Below are positions 9,293 to 16,683 of a stretch of DNA of 64,000 nucleotides, one piece after another. Source of the DNA: Aequorivita xiaoshiensis (GTDB taxonomy: Bacteria > Bacteroidota > Bacteroidia > Flavobacteriales > Flavobacteriaceae); assembly GCF_022008395.1 (NCBI RefSeq), contig NZ_JAIRBB010000005.1:62001-126000 (forward strand), written 5' to 3'. Position numbers and translations under genes: made by a program. The notes beneath the pieces are model-generated. The model had not been told where the DNA came from and did no database searches. It was given only the letters and a program-made list of their open reading frames with translations. The number at the start of each line of letters is the position of its first letter. Position 1 is the stretch's first letter.

Positions 9293-10057
9293 ATGTCTAA
9301 GCTTCCAAAACAACATAAATTCCTAGACTTATCCGACTATGGCCGCCCGATAGCTAAAGCCATTGCCAACGCCTTAAAAAACACTTCTATTACTCCAATT
9401 CATGTGACTATAAGTTTTATAATCGCTGGCCTTTTTGGGGTGTATTGCGTGGTTCAAGGCTATTATTGGTTGGCTGCGTTCTTTCTGATTTTAAAATCAA
9501 TTTTAGATGCTGCCGATGGTGAATTAGCTCGAGTAAAAAAACAGCCTTCATATACTGGCCGATATTTAGATTCTGTAGCCGATATTATTTTGAATGCTAT
9601 ACTATTTATAGCTATCGCCTATATTACTAACGCCCCTTGGTATCTATGTGTTCTAGCCTTTTTTGGTTTACAATTGCAAGGCACGCTTTACAATTACTAT
9701 TATGTTATTCTGCGGAATAAACTCAATGGAGATAGCACCAGTAGAGTGTTTGAAAAAAAAACGCCAATAGCCTTAGAAGGAGAGCAGCAGAAATACGTAA
9801 ATATTCTGTTCGCACTATATAAGTTTTGCTATGGAATTTTTGATCAAATTATTTACACGCTTGATCGAAAAGCGAGCCAAAGTAGCTTATTTCCAAATTG
9901 GTTTATGACGGCGATTTCAACCTTCGGTCTCGGTTTTCAATTATTGTTAATAGCACTAATGTTGAATTTAAATCTTAAGGAGTTTATTCTTCCGTTCTTT
10001 TTATTGTACACCATAATGGTTTTCGTTTTTATCGCTATTAGAAAACTGATGTTTTAG
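9293..10057 (+). CDS. CDP-alcohol phosphatidyltransferase family membrane protein
   Basis: A 254-aa integral membrane enzyme. The family signature D-x2-D-G-x2-A-R-x8-G-x3-D-x3-D is perfect, within residues ~70-95 (from DAADGELAR to RYLDSVAD). These residues bind the divalent metal and the CDP-alcohol. About six hydrophobic segments surround it. The reaction class transfers a phosphatidyl or phospho-alcohol group, as in phospholipid or inositol-phosphate lipid synthesis. The acceptor cannot be read from sequence, and the neighbours do not form a lipid operon. It is longer than PgsA/PssA (~190-240 aa) and lacks their specific flanks, so no symbol is given. Confidence 0.88.
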   Translation: MSKLPKQHKFLDLSDYGRPIAKAIANALKNTSITPIHVTISFIIAGLFGVYCVVQGYYWLAAFFLILKSILDAADGELARVKKQPSYTGRYLDSVADIILNAILFIAIAYITNAPWYLCVLAFFGLQLQGTLYNYYYVILRNKLNGDSTSRVFEKKTPIALEGEQQKYVNILFALYKFCYGIFDQIIYTLDRKASQSSLFPNWFMTAISTFGLGFQLLLIALMLNLNLKEFILPFFLLYTIMVFVFIAIRKLMF

Positions 10058-10281
10058 GCAATCTTTTGTTGAAGGAAGGAATTCAAAATATTTTTTACAG
10101 ATCTCTACTTAACGAATTGGTAAATACCGTAAAGCTTTATTCGTATAATATGAAATTTGAAAGTAGACCTATCTTGTTTCAAATTTTTTTTTAGAATTTT
10201 ACTTCTAAAAGTGAAAGTAATAATAAGTGCACATAATTATTTTAATTTTCGATTAATTTGATAATTTAAAAATGTAACGAT

Positions 10282-10770
10282 ATGGGTATTTCCTTATTAT
10301 TTAGTGCCATACAAACTGCCGAAAAGATACTTACAGGAATAGGAGAGGAGCCGGACTTTTCGTTTAGTCCAGATTTTTTATTCAAAATTTTATTAGCTAT
10401 AGTTGCTGGACTATTAATAGGTTTGGAGCGAGAGTATAAAGGAAAAGATGCTGGTTTAAAAACCAATATGTTAGTGGCAGTGGGAGCCTGCGTGTTTGTT
10501 ATCCTATCTTTAGAGTTTCAAGGTGGGAAATTTATAGATCTCACCCGAGTATTAAGTCAGGTAGTTACAGGCATTGGTTTTTTAGGAGCAGGAGTAATTC
10601 TTAAAAAAGGAGGAACAGTACAAGGGTTAACTACAGCGGCTACAATTTGGTGTAGCGCAGCCGCCGGGTGTTTAGCTGCTTTATACTTAGTAACCGATTT
10701 AGTATTACTTACCTTAGCGGTACTGCTTGTAAACTTAATTTTTGGGGTTATTGGTAAAAAAGTAGGTTGA
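10282..10770 (+). CDS. MgtC/SapB family membrane protein
   Basis: A 162-aa protein. It starts with a ~30-residue polar lead, then carries the MgtC core: AGLLIGLEREYKGKDAGLKTNMLVAVGA, GIGFLGAGVILKKGG and VQGLTTAATIWCSAAAG. Four hydrophobic helices are visible. Family members sit in the inner membrane and are linked to low-magnesium and acid stress; the molecular role is not settled. It lacks the C-terminal ACT-like domain of Salmonella MgtC, as is common for the short SapB-type proteins. It is monocistronic. Confidence 0.9.
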   Translation: MGISLLFSAIQTAEKILTGIGEEPDFSFSPDFLFKILLAIVAGLLIGLEREYKGKDAGLKTNMLVAVGACVFVILSLEFQGGKFIDLTRVLSQVVTGIGFLGAGVILKKGGTVQGLTTAATIWCSAAAGCLAALYLVTDLVLLTLAVLLVNLIFGVIGKKVG

Positions 10771-10869
10771 GCTGCCCTTCAAAAATCATTGTCGATATTA
10801 AGACAATCAACCTATAATTATGTGAGTATTCTCCTTATTGCTAAATAAACTCACTTTATATTTTACACC

Positions 10870-11079
10870 CTAATCCTTTTTATATGGTGACTTTTTAATG
10901 CTTTTAGGTTCACTATATCCCACAGGATCGTTTGATTCGGGCACATCTTCGGCATCATCTTTCTCAGGCTTTTTTACGGTATCGGGTTTTGAATTTGGTT
11001 CAGCGGGGGAATCTTGCTTTTCGATGTCTTGTTCATTTTTAACTTTTGGGTCGAGCATTGGTGTTTTTTTATTTTTCAT
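10870..11079 (-). CDS. small, highly charged hypothetical protein
   Basis: A 69-aa product from the internal ATG at 11079 (an upstream in-frame ATG at 11091 would give 73 aa). It is rich in Lys, Asp, Glu, Pro and Ser, with no hydrophobic segment, so it is probably a disordered cytoplasmic protein. Small disordered proteins of this composition are common as lone genes in flavobacteria and usually lack a name. It converges with the MgtC-like gene. The amino-acid use is low-complexity, so the coding call is only moderately secure. The 46-aa gene at 19680-19820 has similar composition. Confidence 0.5.
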   Translation of the reverse strand: MKNKKTPMLDPKVKNEQDIEKQDSPAEPNSKPDTVKKPEKDDAEDVPESNDPVGYSEPKSIKKSPYKKD

Positions 11080-11302
11080 AATTCGAAACATTTATAAGAT
11101 TAATAATTACTTCAAAACCTGTCAAATAAATTTCTTTAAATTGAATTGATGGGTTTGTATATTCAACAATCTATTAAAACTTTTGCGCTTAACAATTCTA
11201 ACTAACATATTTTAACACGGATATAGAGAAGATAGTTAAATTGTTAACTTTTTTGCGAAAAAAAATCTTTTTAGAATGGAATAAAACTCTTTGACTGTAA
11301 GC

Positions 11303-12691
11303 TTAGTCTTGCAATGTTAAAAAACTTCGATCACGAATAACGCGCTTTTTCCAATAACCAGTTTTGAAGTAAGTAAAAGCACCAATAGCTGCTATTATAT
11401 TGGATATCGGGAATGACCACCAAATACCTTCGGGGCCCATTTCGAATGTATACGAAAGCAAATAAGCTAATGGGAATCGCACCAACCACAGACTCATTAT
11501 AGAAATAAACATAGAGGCTTTTGTAAATCCTGAACCGTTAAAGGTACCGTTCATTACCTGCTGTAGTCCGAGAAAGCCAAAACTCAGCGACATTATTTTT
11601 ATAAATAAAGTTCCATCTTGAATTACCTCTGGATCTTCTGGAATAAAAAAGGTTGTTAAAGGTTCGGCAACTAAAAACAATAATAATCCTAATCCAGTAA
11701 AACCAAAAAAAGATACTTTAGCACTTAAAATAGCGGCTTTTTCGGCGCGTTTTATCTTTAGTGCTCCAATGTTTTGTCCCACCAAAGAGGTAGTTGCTAT
11801 TCCTAGTCCAAGCGCAGGAATTACGATAAAACTTAACATACGAGCTCCAATTCCGTAGGCGGCTACTATATCGCTTCCAAAACTCGTAACAATCACCATC
11901 ATAAACGTCATCCCCAAAGCACGAGTAGACTGCTCTATACTTGCTGGAAAACCTATATTAAAAGTTCTTTTTAAGTTCTCCATGTTGAAGTACATAGATG
12001 ATAGCGAAATTTTAATTCCGTGTTTGCCTCTAAAAAGAATAATTAAGCCAATTGTGGAAGCCATAGCCTGAGTAGCTACACTTGCAACGGCAGCACCAGC
12101 TACCCCATATCCGGGAACAAATCCATAACCATATATAAAAAGCGGATCTAAAACGGCGTTTAGAATTACGGTGAACAAAACGATATACACGGGCAACATT
12201 ACATTTCCTATTCCTCGCATGAGGGATTGGAATATGAAAAATAAGAACAGAAAAACAAATCCTAAAGAGGAAACCTTAAAATACTGTATTGAGTCGTCTA
12301 TTATATCAGGACCGGCACCAATTAATTCCATTAAAGGGGCAGCGGCAAAATAACTAATGATTGCTAATACAATAGAAGTTAAAAAAATAAAAAATACACT
12401 TTGAGACGAACTAAAATCTACCTGTCGTTGATTTTCAGCACCTTTGTACCGCGCTACCAATACGGTTCCTGCCAAAGTAAGTCCAGCACCCAGCGAGAGA
12501 ACTAAAAATAGTAAAGGGAAACTTAAACTTACAGCCGCAACAGCATCCGCCCCTAGGCGTCCTAACCAAAAGGTGTCAATTAGCTGATAAGCAGATTGAA
12601 GAATATTGGCAAAAATTATTGGCAGCGCTAAACTTATGAGTGAACTAAGTATTTTCCCTTCTGTTAACTTATTCTTTTTAGTAGCAGTCAT
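11303..12691 (-). CDS. MATE family efflux transporter
   Basis: A 462-aa protein with about twelve membrane helices arranged as two similar six-helix halves. Typical MATE features are LALPIIFANILQSAYQLIDTFWLGRLGADAVAAVS at the start and, in the second half, GFPASIEQSTRALG and LVGQNIGALKIKRAEKAA. MATE pumps export cationic drugs or metabolites in exchange for Na+ or H+ across the inner membrane. Substrate is unknown. It is monocistronic, and no regulator is adjacent. Length and helix pattern are normal for the family. Confidence 0.93.
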   Translation of the reverse strand: MTATKKNKLTEGKILSSLISLALPIIFANILQSAYQLIDTFWLGRLGADAVAAVSLSFPLLFLVLSLGAGLTLAGTVLVARYKGAENQRQVDFSSSQSVFFIFLTSIVLAIISYFAAAPLMELIGAGPDIIDDSIQYFKVSSLGFVFLFLFFIFQSLMRGIGNVMLPVYIVLFTVILNAVLDPLFIYGYGFVPGYGVAGAAVASVATQAMASTIGLIILFRGKHGIKISLSSMYFNMENLKRTFNIGFPASIEQSTRALGMTFMMVIVTSFGSDIVAAYGIGARMLSFIVIPALGLGIATTSLVGQNIGALKIKRAEKAAILSAKVSFFGFTGLGLLLFLVAEPLTTFFIPEDPEVIQDGTLFIKIMSLSFGFLGLQQVMNGTFNGSGFTKASMFISIMSLWLVRFPLAYLLSYTFEMGPEGIWWSFPISNIIAAIGAFTYFKTGYWKKRVIRDRSFLTLQD

Positions 12692-12876
12692 TTTGGCAAA
12701 ATTATAATAACCTTCTCGAAGACATACCTAAATTACTCTTAATACTTATAAGATTACAGTTTGCAAAAAAGAAATTGCTTGTTTCGAATTTCAGAAATTG
12801 AAATCCTAATTAACTGTTTCAATATCGCTAAGCATGAATTCTGTAAACTCGGTTACTGTTGGTGTTTTTCGCTTAA

Positions 12877-13083
12877 TTATTGATTCTCCAATTTAAGAAT
12901 CCTAGATTCGAGTTTAGCATTTGCGTTTTCAAGAGTTAGAATTCTATTTTCTAGCTTTTTAAACGCTTCAAATTTTTTCTCCGTTTTAGTTTCTAGTTGC
13001 TGTATTCTTGCCTCCTTGTTAGGGTTCATATTACAGCCATAAAGTCCTAAAGATATTAAGCTGATAAGAATTGTTTTTTTCAT
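12877..13083 (-). CDS. small coiled-coil lipoprotein
   Basis: A 68-aa predicted lipoprotein. The lipobox L-Y-G-C places the modified cysteine at residue 17, after a short Lys-Lys signal peptide. The mature part is almost entirely a heptad coiled coil, with near-repeats KLENRILTLENAN and KLESRILKLENQ. The organisation recalls Lpp-type small envelope lipoproteins, but there is no sequence evidence of covalent peptidoglycan attachment (no C-terminal Lys-Tyr-Arg-Lys tail). No named family recognised. Confidence 0.7.
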   Translation of the reverse strand: MKKTILISLISLGLYGCNMNPNKEARIQQLETKTEKKFEAFKKLENRILTLENANAKLESRILKLENQ

Positions 13084-13178
13084 AATGCAGGATTTTGATT
13101 TTTTGAATATTATTTATACAGTTTTTCTGGGTAAATACTTATTCTATAATAGTGTTTGTACTCTTGTTAGCAATAACT

Positions 13179-13841
13179 TTATTCGCTAAACGAGTTCGCT
13201 ATCAGCGTACATAATTCCGCATATTCTTTTCCATCATAAACATCTGGGCTATTTCTGCTTATAAAATGGTATCGATCGTCGATTAAGATTTCTAAAATCC
13301 ATTCCTCTCCGTCTAAAACCATATTGGGGTCGTGAGTTTCAATACTCCAAAAATCAATATTTTCAACTTTTTCAATTATTTCTTCCCATTTTTCCAAGGC
13401 TACCTTCTTTGTTTTGTGTTTAATTCTCCTACCTGCTTTATAGCCACCAAGTCCTTTTGTTTTATTGTATGTGATTTTTATCACCTTATCTTTCTTCTCT
13501 AATCTATAGGAATAAGGATTGGACCAAGTGCCTAAATGCGTGAACCTTATAATCTTTTTTTGTTTATTCGTCTTGGTGTATAAGATAGGTTCTCCAAGAC
13601 TATTAAGGTGTTTTGAGTACCATTGGTTAGTGAATTCACTAAGAGAATCATTAGGCCCTGTGTAAATCCACGGATTGATTTCTCCAGATTCTTTTTGTTT
13701 CTCCTCAAACTGCACCTCATCATATGTGGGAAAGTAGTAAGAACCAAACTTGATGGGCTCATATTTAATGTCAGGATATATTATTCTACAGCTAGAAAGT
13801 AATAGGAGAAATATAGAATATTTTAAAATGGAATTTTTCAT
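13179..13841 (-). CDS. hypothetical lipoprotein
   Basis: A 220-aa product with a signal peptide and lipobox (LLLLSSC, Cys at residue 18), so probably a membrane-anchored lipoprotein. The mature part is charged and rich in Lys, Trp and Tyr, with several predicted beta strands and no motif I recognise. It is the first of three same-strand orphan genes, and a small GC-rich hairpin (13871-13882) lies between it and the MepB-like gene. Possibly an immunity or accessory envelope protein, but nothing in the sequence proves that. Confidence 0.7.
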   Translation of the reverse strand: MKNSILKYSIFLLLLSSCRIIYPDIKYEPIKFGSYYFPTYDEVQFEEKQKESGEINPWIYTGPNDSLSEFTNQWYSKHLNSLGEPILYTKTNKQKKIIRFTHLGTWSNPYSYRLEKKDKVIKITYNKTKGLGGYKAGRRIKHKTKKVALEKWEEIIEKVENIDFWSIETHDPNMVLDGEEWILEILIDDRYHFISRNSPDVYDGKEYAELCTLIANSFSE

Positions 13842-13870
13842 TCAAATTATGGGATGCGTATAATATAATT

Positions 13871-13882
13871 GCGCAGCAGCGC
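13871..13882. repeat. GC-rich hairpin between orphan genes
   Basis: GCGC-AGCA-GCGC forms a 4-bp stem with a 4-nt loop, then GGG. It stands out in an AT-rich 56-bp spacer between the MepB-like gene and the downstream lipoprotein gene. A comparable hairpin sits after the next orphan gene at 14575-14589. Confidence 0.45.
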
Positions 13883-13897
13883 GGGTATTAATAGTTG

Positions 13898-14386
13898 TTA
13901 TTTATATAATTCCGACACTTTATTTAAGTCCGTTGAATTATTTATTTCGTAAAAGTAATTTAACTGCCACTTTTGAGTTTTTTTAGCTTGCTTATTTTCT
14001 GCTTTGTCCCAGATAGGATAAACTCTAAACCCTCTTTTTCCGTCTTTTAGTTTTGTTGCTATTATTCCTTTATTAATTAATTCAGATTTTGGAAATACAA
14101 ATTGCCCAAGATTATTTTCCGAATTTACATTTATTACATAAAAGTCAACCTTGTCATTTTCGTTAAAAGGTTCTGTTATTCCATCATTATTTCGTTTCCA
14201 GAAAGTTACAAATTGTCCAATTTTTTTAGGTGTAATTTTAGAACTTCTACAAATAATATTCATTCCGTTAAGTTTGAATTGGCAAGCATCATATTCTTTT
14301 CCTTCTGGTTCTTTTTTTAAGTCCGAAATTTGAAGAGAACATTTGACGTATATTTCTCTTTCAATCTTTTTTAAATTGCTGTTCAT
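13898..14386 (-). CDS. MepB family protein
   Basis: A 162-aa soluble protein. The run EYDACQFKLNGMNIICRSSKITPKKIGQFVTFWKR (residues ~31-66) matches the MepB family, named after the third gene of the Staphylococcus aureus mepRAB multidrug-efflux operon. The biochemical function of the family is unknown. Here there is no MepR or adjacent MATE pump in the same transcription unit, although a MATE gene lies 1.2 kb away on the same strand. It sits in the 12.8-15.2 kb block of unrelated short genes with long spacers, which suggests an accessory insertion. Confidence 0.8.
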   Translation of the reverse strand: MNSNLKKIEREIYVKCSLQISDLKKEPEGKEYDACQFKLNGMNIICRSSKITPKKIGQFVTFWKRNNDGITEPFNENDKVDFYVINVNSENNLGQFVFPKSELINKGIIATKLKDGKRGFRVYPIWDKAENKQAKKTQKWQLNYFYEINNSTDLNKVSELYK

Positions 14387-14574
14387 TTTAATGTTCTCTC
14401 TATTTATTTGTATGGGATTGTTGGGTTTTATTGGGGTATGGTTTGGTAAATGCTAAATCCGAATTTCGTGATGATGCCCTCGAAAGTTTCGGTTCTTAGG
14501 TAGCGGGGTGGTTTATGGCTAAATGATTTTGCGGTGTTTTACTACTATGTATGAACGGGGAATTAGGAGGGGAA

Positions 14575-14589
14575 CGCGATGCAATCGCG
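14575..14589. repeat. perfect GC-rich inverted repeat
   Basis: CGCGAT-GCA-ATCGCG: 6-bp perfect arms around a 3-nt loop, in the 244-bp spacer (14387-14630) that separates the DUF4287/DUF5655 gene from the MepB-like gene. There is no T tract on either side, so it is not a standard terminator. The spacer is otherwise without a plausible ORF and is more GC-rich than its surroundings. Confidence 0.5.
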
Positions 14590-14630
14590 CACTATCGAAG
14601 TAATTAGACAGAAAGGTCGATATAGGTAGT

Positions 14631-15173
14631 TTACATTGATTTTTCGTAAGCTTCTTTAATCCATTTCTTAAGTTCACTGTCAATTTCGTTCGGTTCAGAT
14701 ATTTTTACTCTATGAGTACACATAGTTCCAAATGGTCCCGAATTCTCAAGTCTTTCGGTGGTAGGTTTATCTTTGAGCTTAAAACCTAAATCGATTCTAG
14801 TTTTAGTAGCCGGTTTAATTAATACAAATTGTCTTTTCCGTATAATGCTTACACTTCCTTTTTTTGGGGTTATAGTCACATCGTCCCCTAATGATTTAAT
14901 ATATGTAATGAGTTCCTTATAAATTGGAATTAAATTTTCTTTACCTCTATATTGATTTTCAATAAGATCTTCGGAAGAAGTATTTTCATCCTTAGAAAGC
15001 GTTACGATGGTATTGGCAAATCCGTGAGTTACATTATGCTCAGTTTTTAGAAATTTTACACCTTCTGAATGCTTGGCAAAAGATTTTTCTTTTAAGATTG
15101 CTTTCCATTCGCTTAATGATTTTCCTGTTTTTTCAGGCATATTGTCAATCATTGTTTTGAGAGCTTTGTCCAT
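14631..15173 (-). CDS. DUF4287 and DUF5655 domain protein
   Basis: A 180-aa cytoplasmic protein with two small domains. The N-terminal DUF4287 (residues ~1-60) contains KTGKSLSEWKAILKEK and the ending HNVTHGFANTIV. The C-terminal DUF5655 (~80-178) contains IYKELITYIKSLGDDV and FGTMCTHRVKI. This pairing is common in soil and marine bacteria and is often mobile, but its function is unknown; the C-terminal half resembles DNA-transport or YdhG-like folds only loosely. It is the 5'-most gene of the orphan block, transcribed away from the dinB/dnaE2 operon. Confidence 0.8.
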   Translation of the reverse strand: MDKALKTMIDNMPEKTGKSLSEWKAILKEKSFAKHSEGVKFLKTEHNVTHGFANTIVTLSKDENTSSEDLIENQYRGKENLIPIYKELITYIKSLGDDVTITPKKGSVSIIRKRQFVLIKPATKTRIDLGFKLKDKPTTERLENSGPFGTMCTHRVKISEPNEIDSELKKWIKEAYEKSM

Positions 15174-15390
15174 AGGAATATGTTTTAGATTCTTCGGATT
15201 TTAGTGGGTCATGCTTTCCGGTGAGAGTGATTGCATGATTTGGCTACTAATTTAACCAATTCAAACCAAATAGACACTAGCGAAGTGAGCTGAACGAAAC
15301 AAAATCACAATATATTAAAGCTAACGCTTTATACTACCTCGTTTTCCATTAAATATCACTATATCACTTTTACTGTTAATATCTTTTAAC

Positions 15391-15431
15391 ATGGATTATT
15401 TCCAAATTAATGGAAATAATCCATAGTTTTG
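15391..15431 (+). promoter_or_regulatory. 14-bp perfect palindrome overlapping the promoter of the Y-family polymerase/dnaE2 operon
   Basis: Arms ATGGATTATTTCCA (15391-15404) and TGGAAATAATCCAT (15411-15424) are exact reverse complements around the 6-nt spacer AATTAA. The final T of the right arm is the first base of TAGTTTTG (15424-15431), a full match to the Bacteroidota -7 element TAnnTTTG. The palindrome therefore occupies the -33 to -8 region, where a bound dimeric repressor would block RNA polymerase. The ATG of the polymerase gene lies 37 bp further on. This is a strong candidate for a damage-response operator. Confidence 0.75.
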
Positions 15432-15468
15432 TATTGTTCAATTTATAGTTTTAGCGAGTAGGAAATCA

Positions 15469-16683
15469 ATGGAAAAGTCAATTTTACATTTAGATTTAGA
15501 TACATTTTTTGTTTCGGTAGAGCGACTTTTAGATAGTCGTTTATTGAAACGTCCTGTTCTAGTTGGTGGTATTGGGGATAGAGGAGTGGTTGCTGCTTGT
15601 AGTTACGAAACTAGAGGATTTGGAATACACTCCGGAATGTCGATGAAAATGGCAAGGCAGCTGTGTCCAGAAGCTATTGTTATAAAAGGAAATTCTAGCA
15701 CCTATATGAAATATTCGGATATGGTGACCGAAATTATAAAATCTCAAGTTCCCGTTTTTGAAAAAACTAGTGTAGATGAGTTTTACGCCGACTTAACGGG
15801 TATGGATCGTTTTTTTGGAAACTATAAATTTTCCAAAGAACTCCGACACACTATTATTAAAGAAACAGGCTTGCCAATTTCATTCGGCCTTTCCAAAAAT
15901 AAAGTGGTTTCTAAAGTGGCTACTGGAGAGGCAAAGCCTAATAATCAGATTAAAATTGATTCTGGTTTTGAGAAAGATTTTTTAGCTCCTCTTGCTGTTC
16001 GTAAAATCCCGATGGTGGGAAAAGTTACAAGTCAACAGTTGCGAAACTTGGGAATCCACGAAGTCCGCACCCTTCAGAATATGCCTGTAGAAATGTTGGT
16101 TTCGGTGTTGGGTAAAAACGGAAGACTTATTTGGAATAGAGCCAATGGTATTGATAAAACCCCAGTGGTGCAATATAGCGAACGAAAATCTATATCTACC
16201 GAACGAACCTTTGATAAAGATACCATAGACATTAAAAAACTTGAAGCTAGTTTAACTGCTATGGGGGAGACACTCGCTTATCAATTGCGGTTGGGCAATA
16301 AGCTTACAAGTTGTGTTTCGGTTAAAGTACGGTATTCAGATTTTAGCACTTATAGCAAACAATTAAAAATTCCTTTTACGAGTGCCGATCATATTTTAAT
16401 ACCGCTTATTCACAGTCTCTTTAATAAAATATATCAAAGGCGAATTTTGGTGCGATTAATTGGTGTTAATTTCTCACATCTTACTGGGGGGCATTATCAA
16501 ATAAACTTGTTTGACGACAATTTAAAGAATTTGAATTTATATGCATCACTCGATAAAATTAGAAATCGATTTGGCAGCGGAGCTGTAATGAGAGCTTCTA
16601 CGCTAGATGTAAAATCTATTCGTAGCAATCACAATCCTTTTAATGGCGAACCTCCTTTGTTGTTGGCACATAGAAAGCAATAA
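15469..16683 (+). CDS. dinB: Y-family translesion DNA polymerase (DinB/ImuB-like)
   Basis: A 404-aa error-prone polymerase. Catalytic motifs are present: DLDTFFVSVE (residues ~8-17) and TSVDEFYADLTG (~103-114), supplying the acidic metal-binding residues, and the steric-gate region CSYETRGFGI. Helix-hairpin-helix segments follow (GKVTSQQLRNLGI), then a little-finger domain. Q-I-N-L-F at residues 344-348 matches the beta-clamp-binding motif QxxLF. The stop TAA at 16681 is immediately followed by the ATG of the DnaE2-like polymerase, so the two are co-transcribed and probably translationally coupled. The catalytic residues look intact, unlike classical ImuB. Likely damage-induced via the upstream palindrome. 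Confidence 0.9.
   Translation: MEKSILHLDLDTFFVSVERLLDSRLLKRPVLVGGIGDRGVVAACSYETRGFGIHSGMSMKMARQLCPEAIVIKGNSSTYMKYSDMVTEIIKSQVPVFEKTSVDEFYADLTGMDRFFGNYKFSKELRHTIIKETGLPISFGLSKNKVVSKVATGEAKPNNQIKIDSGFEKDFLAPLAVRKIPMVGKVTSQQLRNLGIHEVRTLQNMPVEMLVSVLGKNGRLIWNRANGIDKTPVVQYSERKSISTERTFDKDTIDIKKLEASLTAMGETLAYQLRLGNKLTSCVSVKVRYSDFSTYSKQLKIPFTSADHILIPLIHSLFNKIYQRRILVRLIGVNFSHLTGGHYQINLFDDNLKNLNLYASLDKIRNRFGSGAVMRASTLDVKSIRSNHNPFNGEPPLLLAHRKQ

Noticed and set aside
13547-13762. 71-aa ORF on the minus strand inside the hypothetical lipoprotein gene
   Set aside because: An alternative frame of a signal-peptide-bearing gene; no start context or motif supports it.
12877-15173. Toxin-antitoxin or restriction system in the orphan block
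   Set aside because: None of the proteins shows a toxin, antitoxin, nuclease or methyltransferase motif; the MepB and DUF4287 assignments are better supported.
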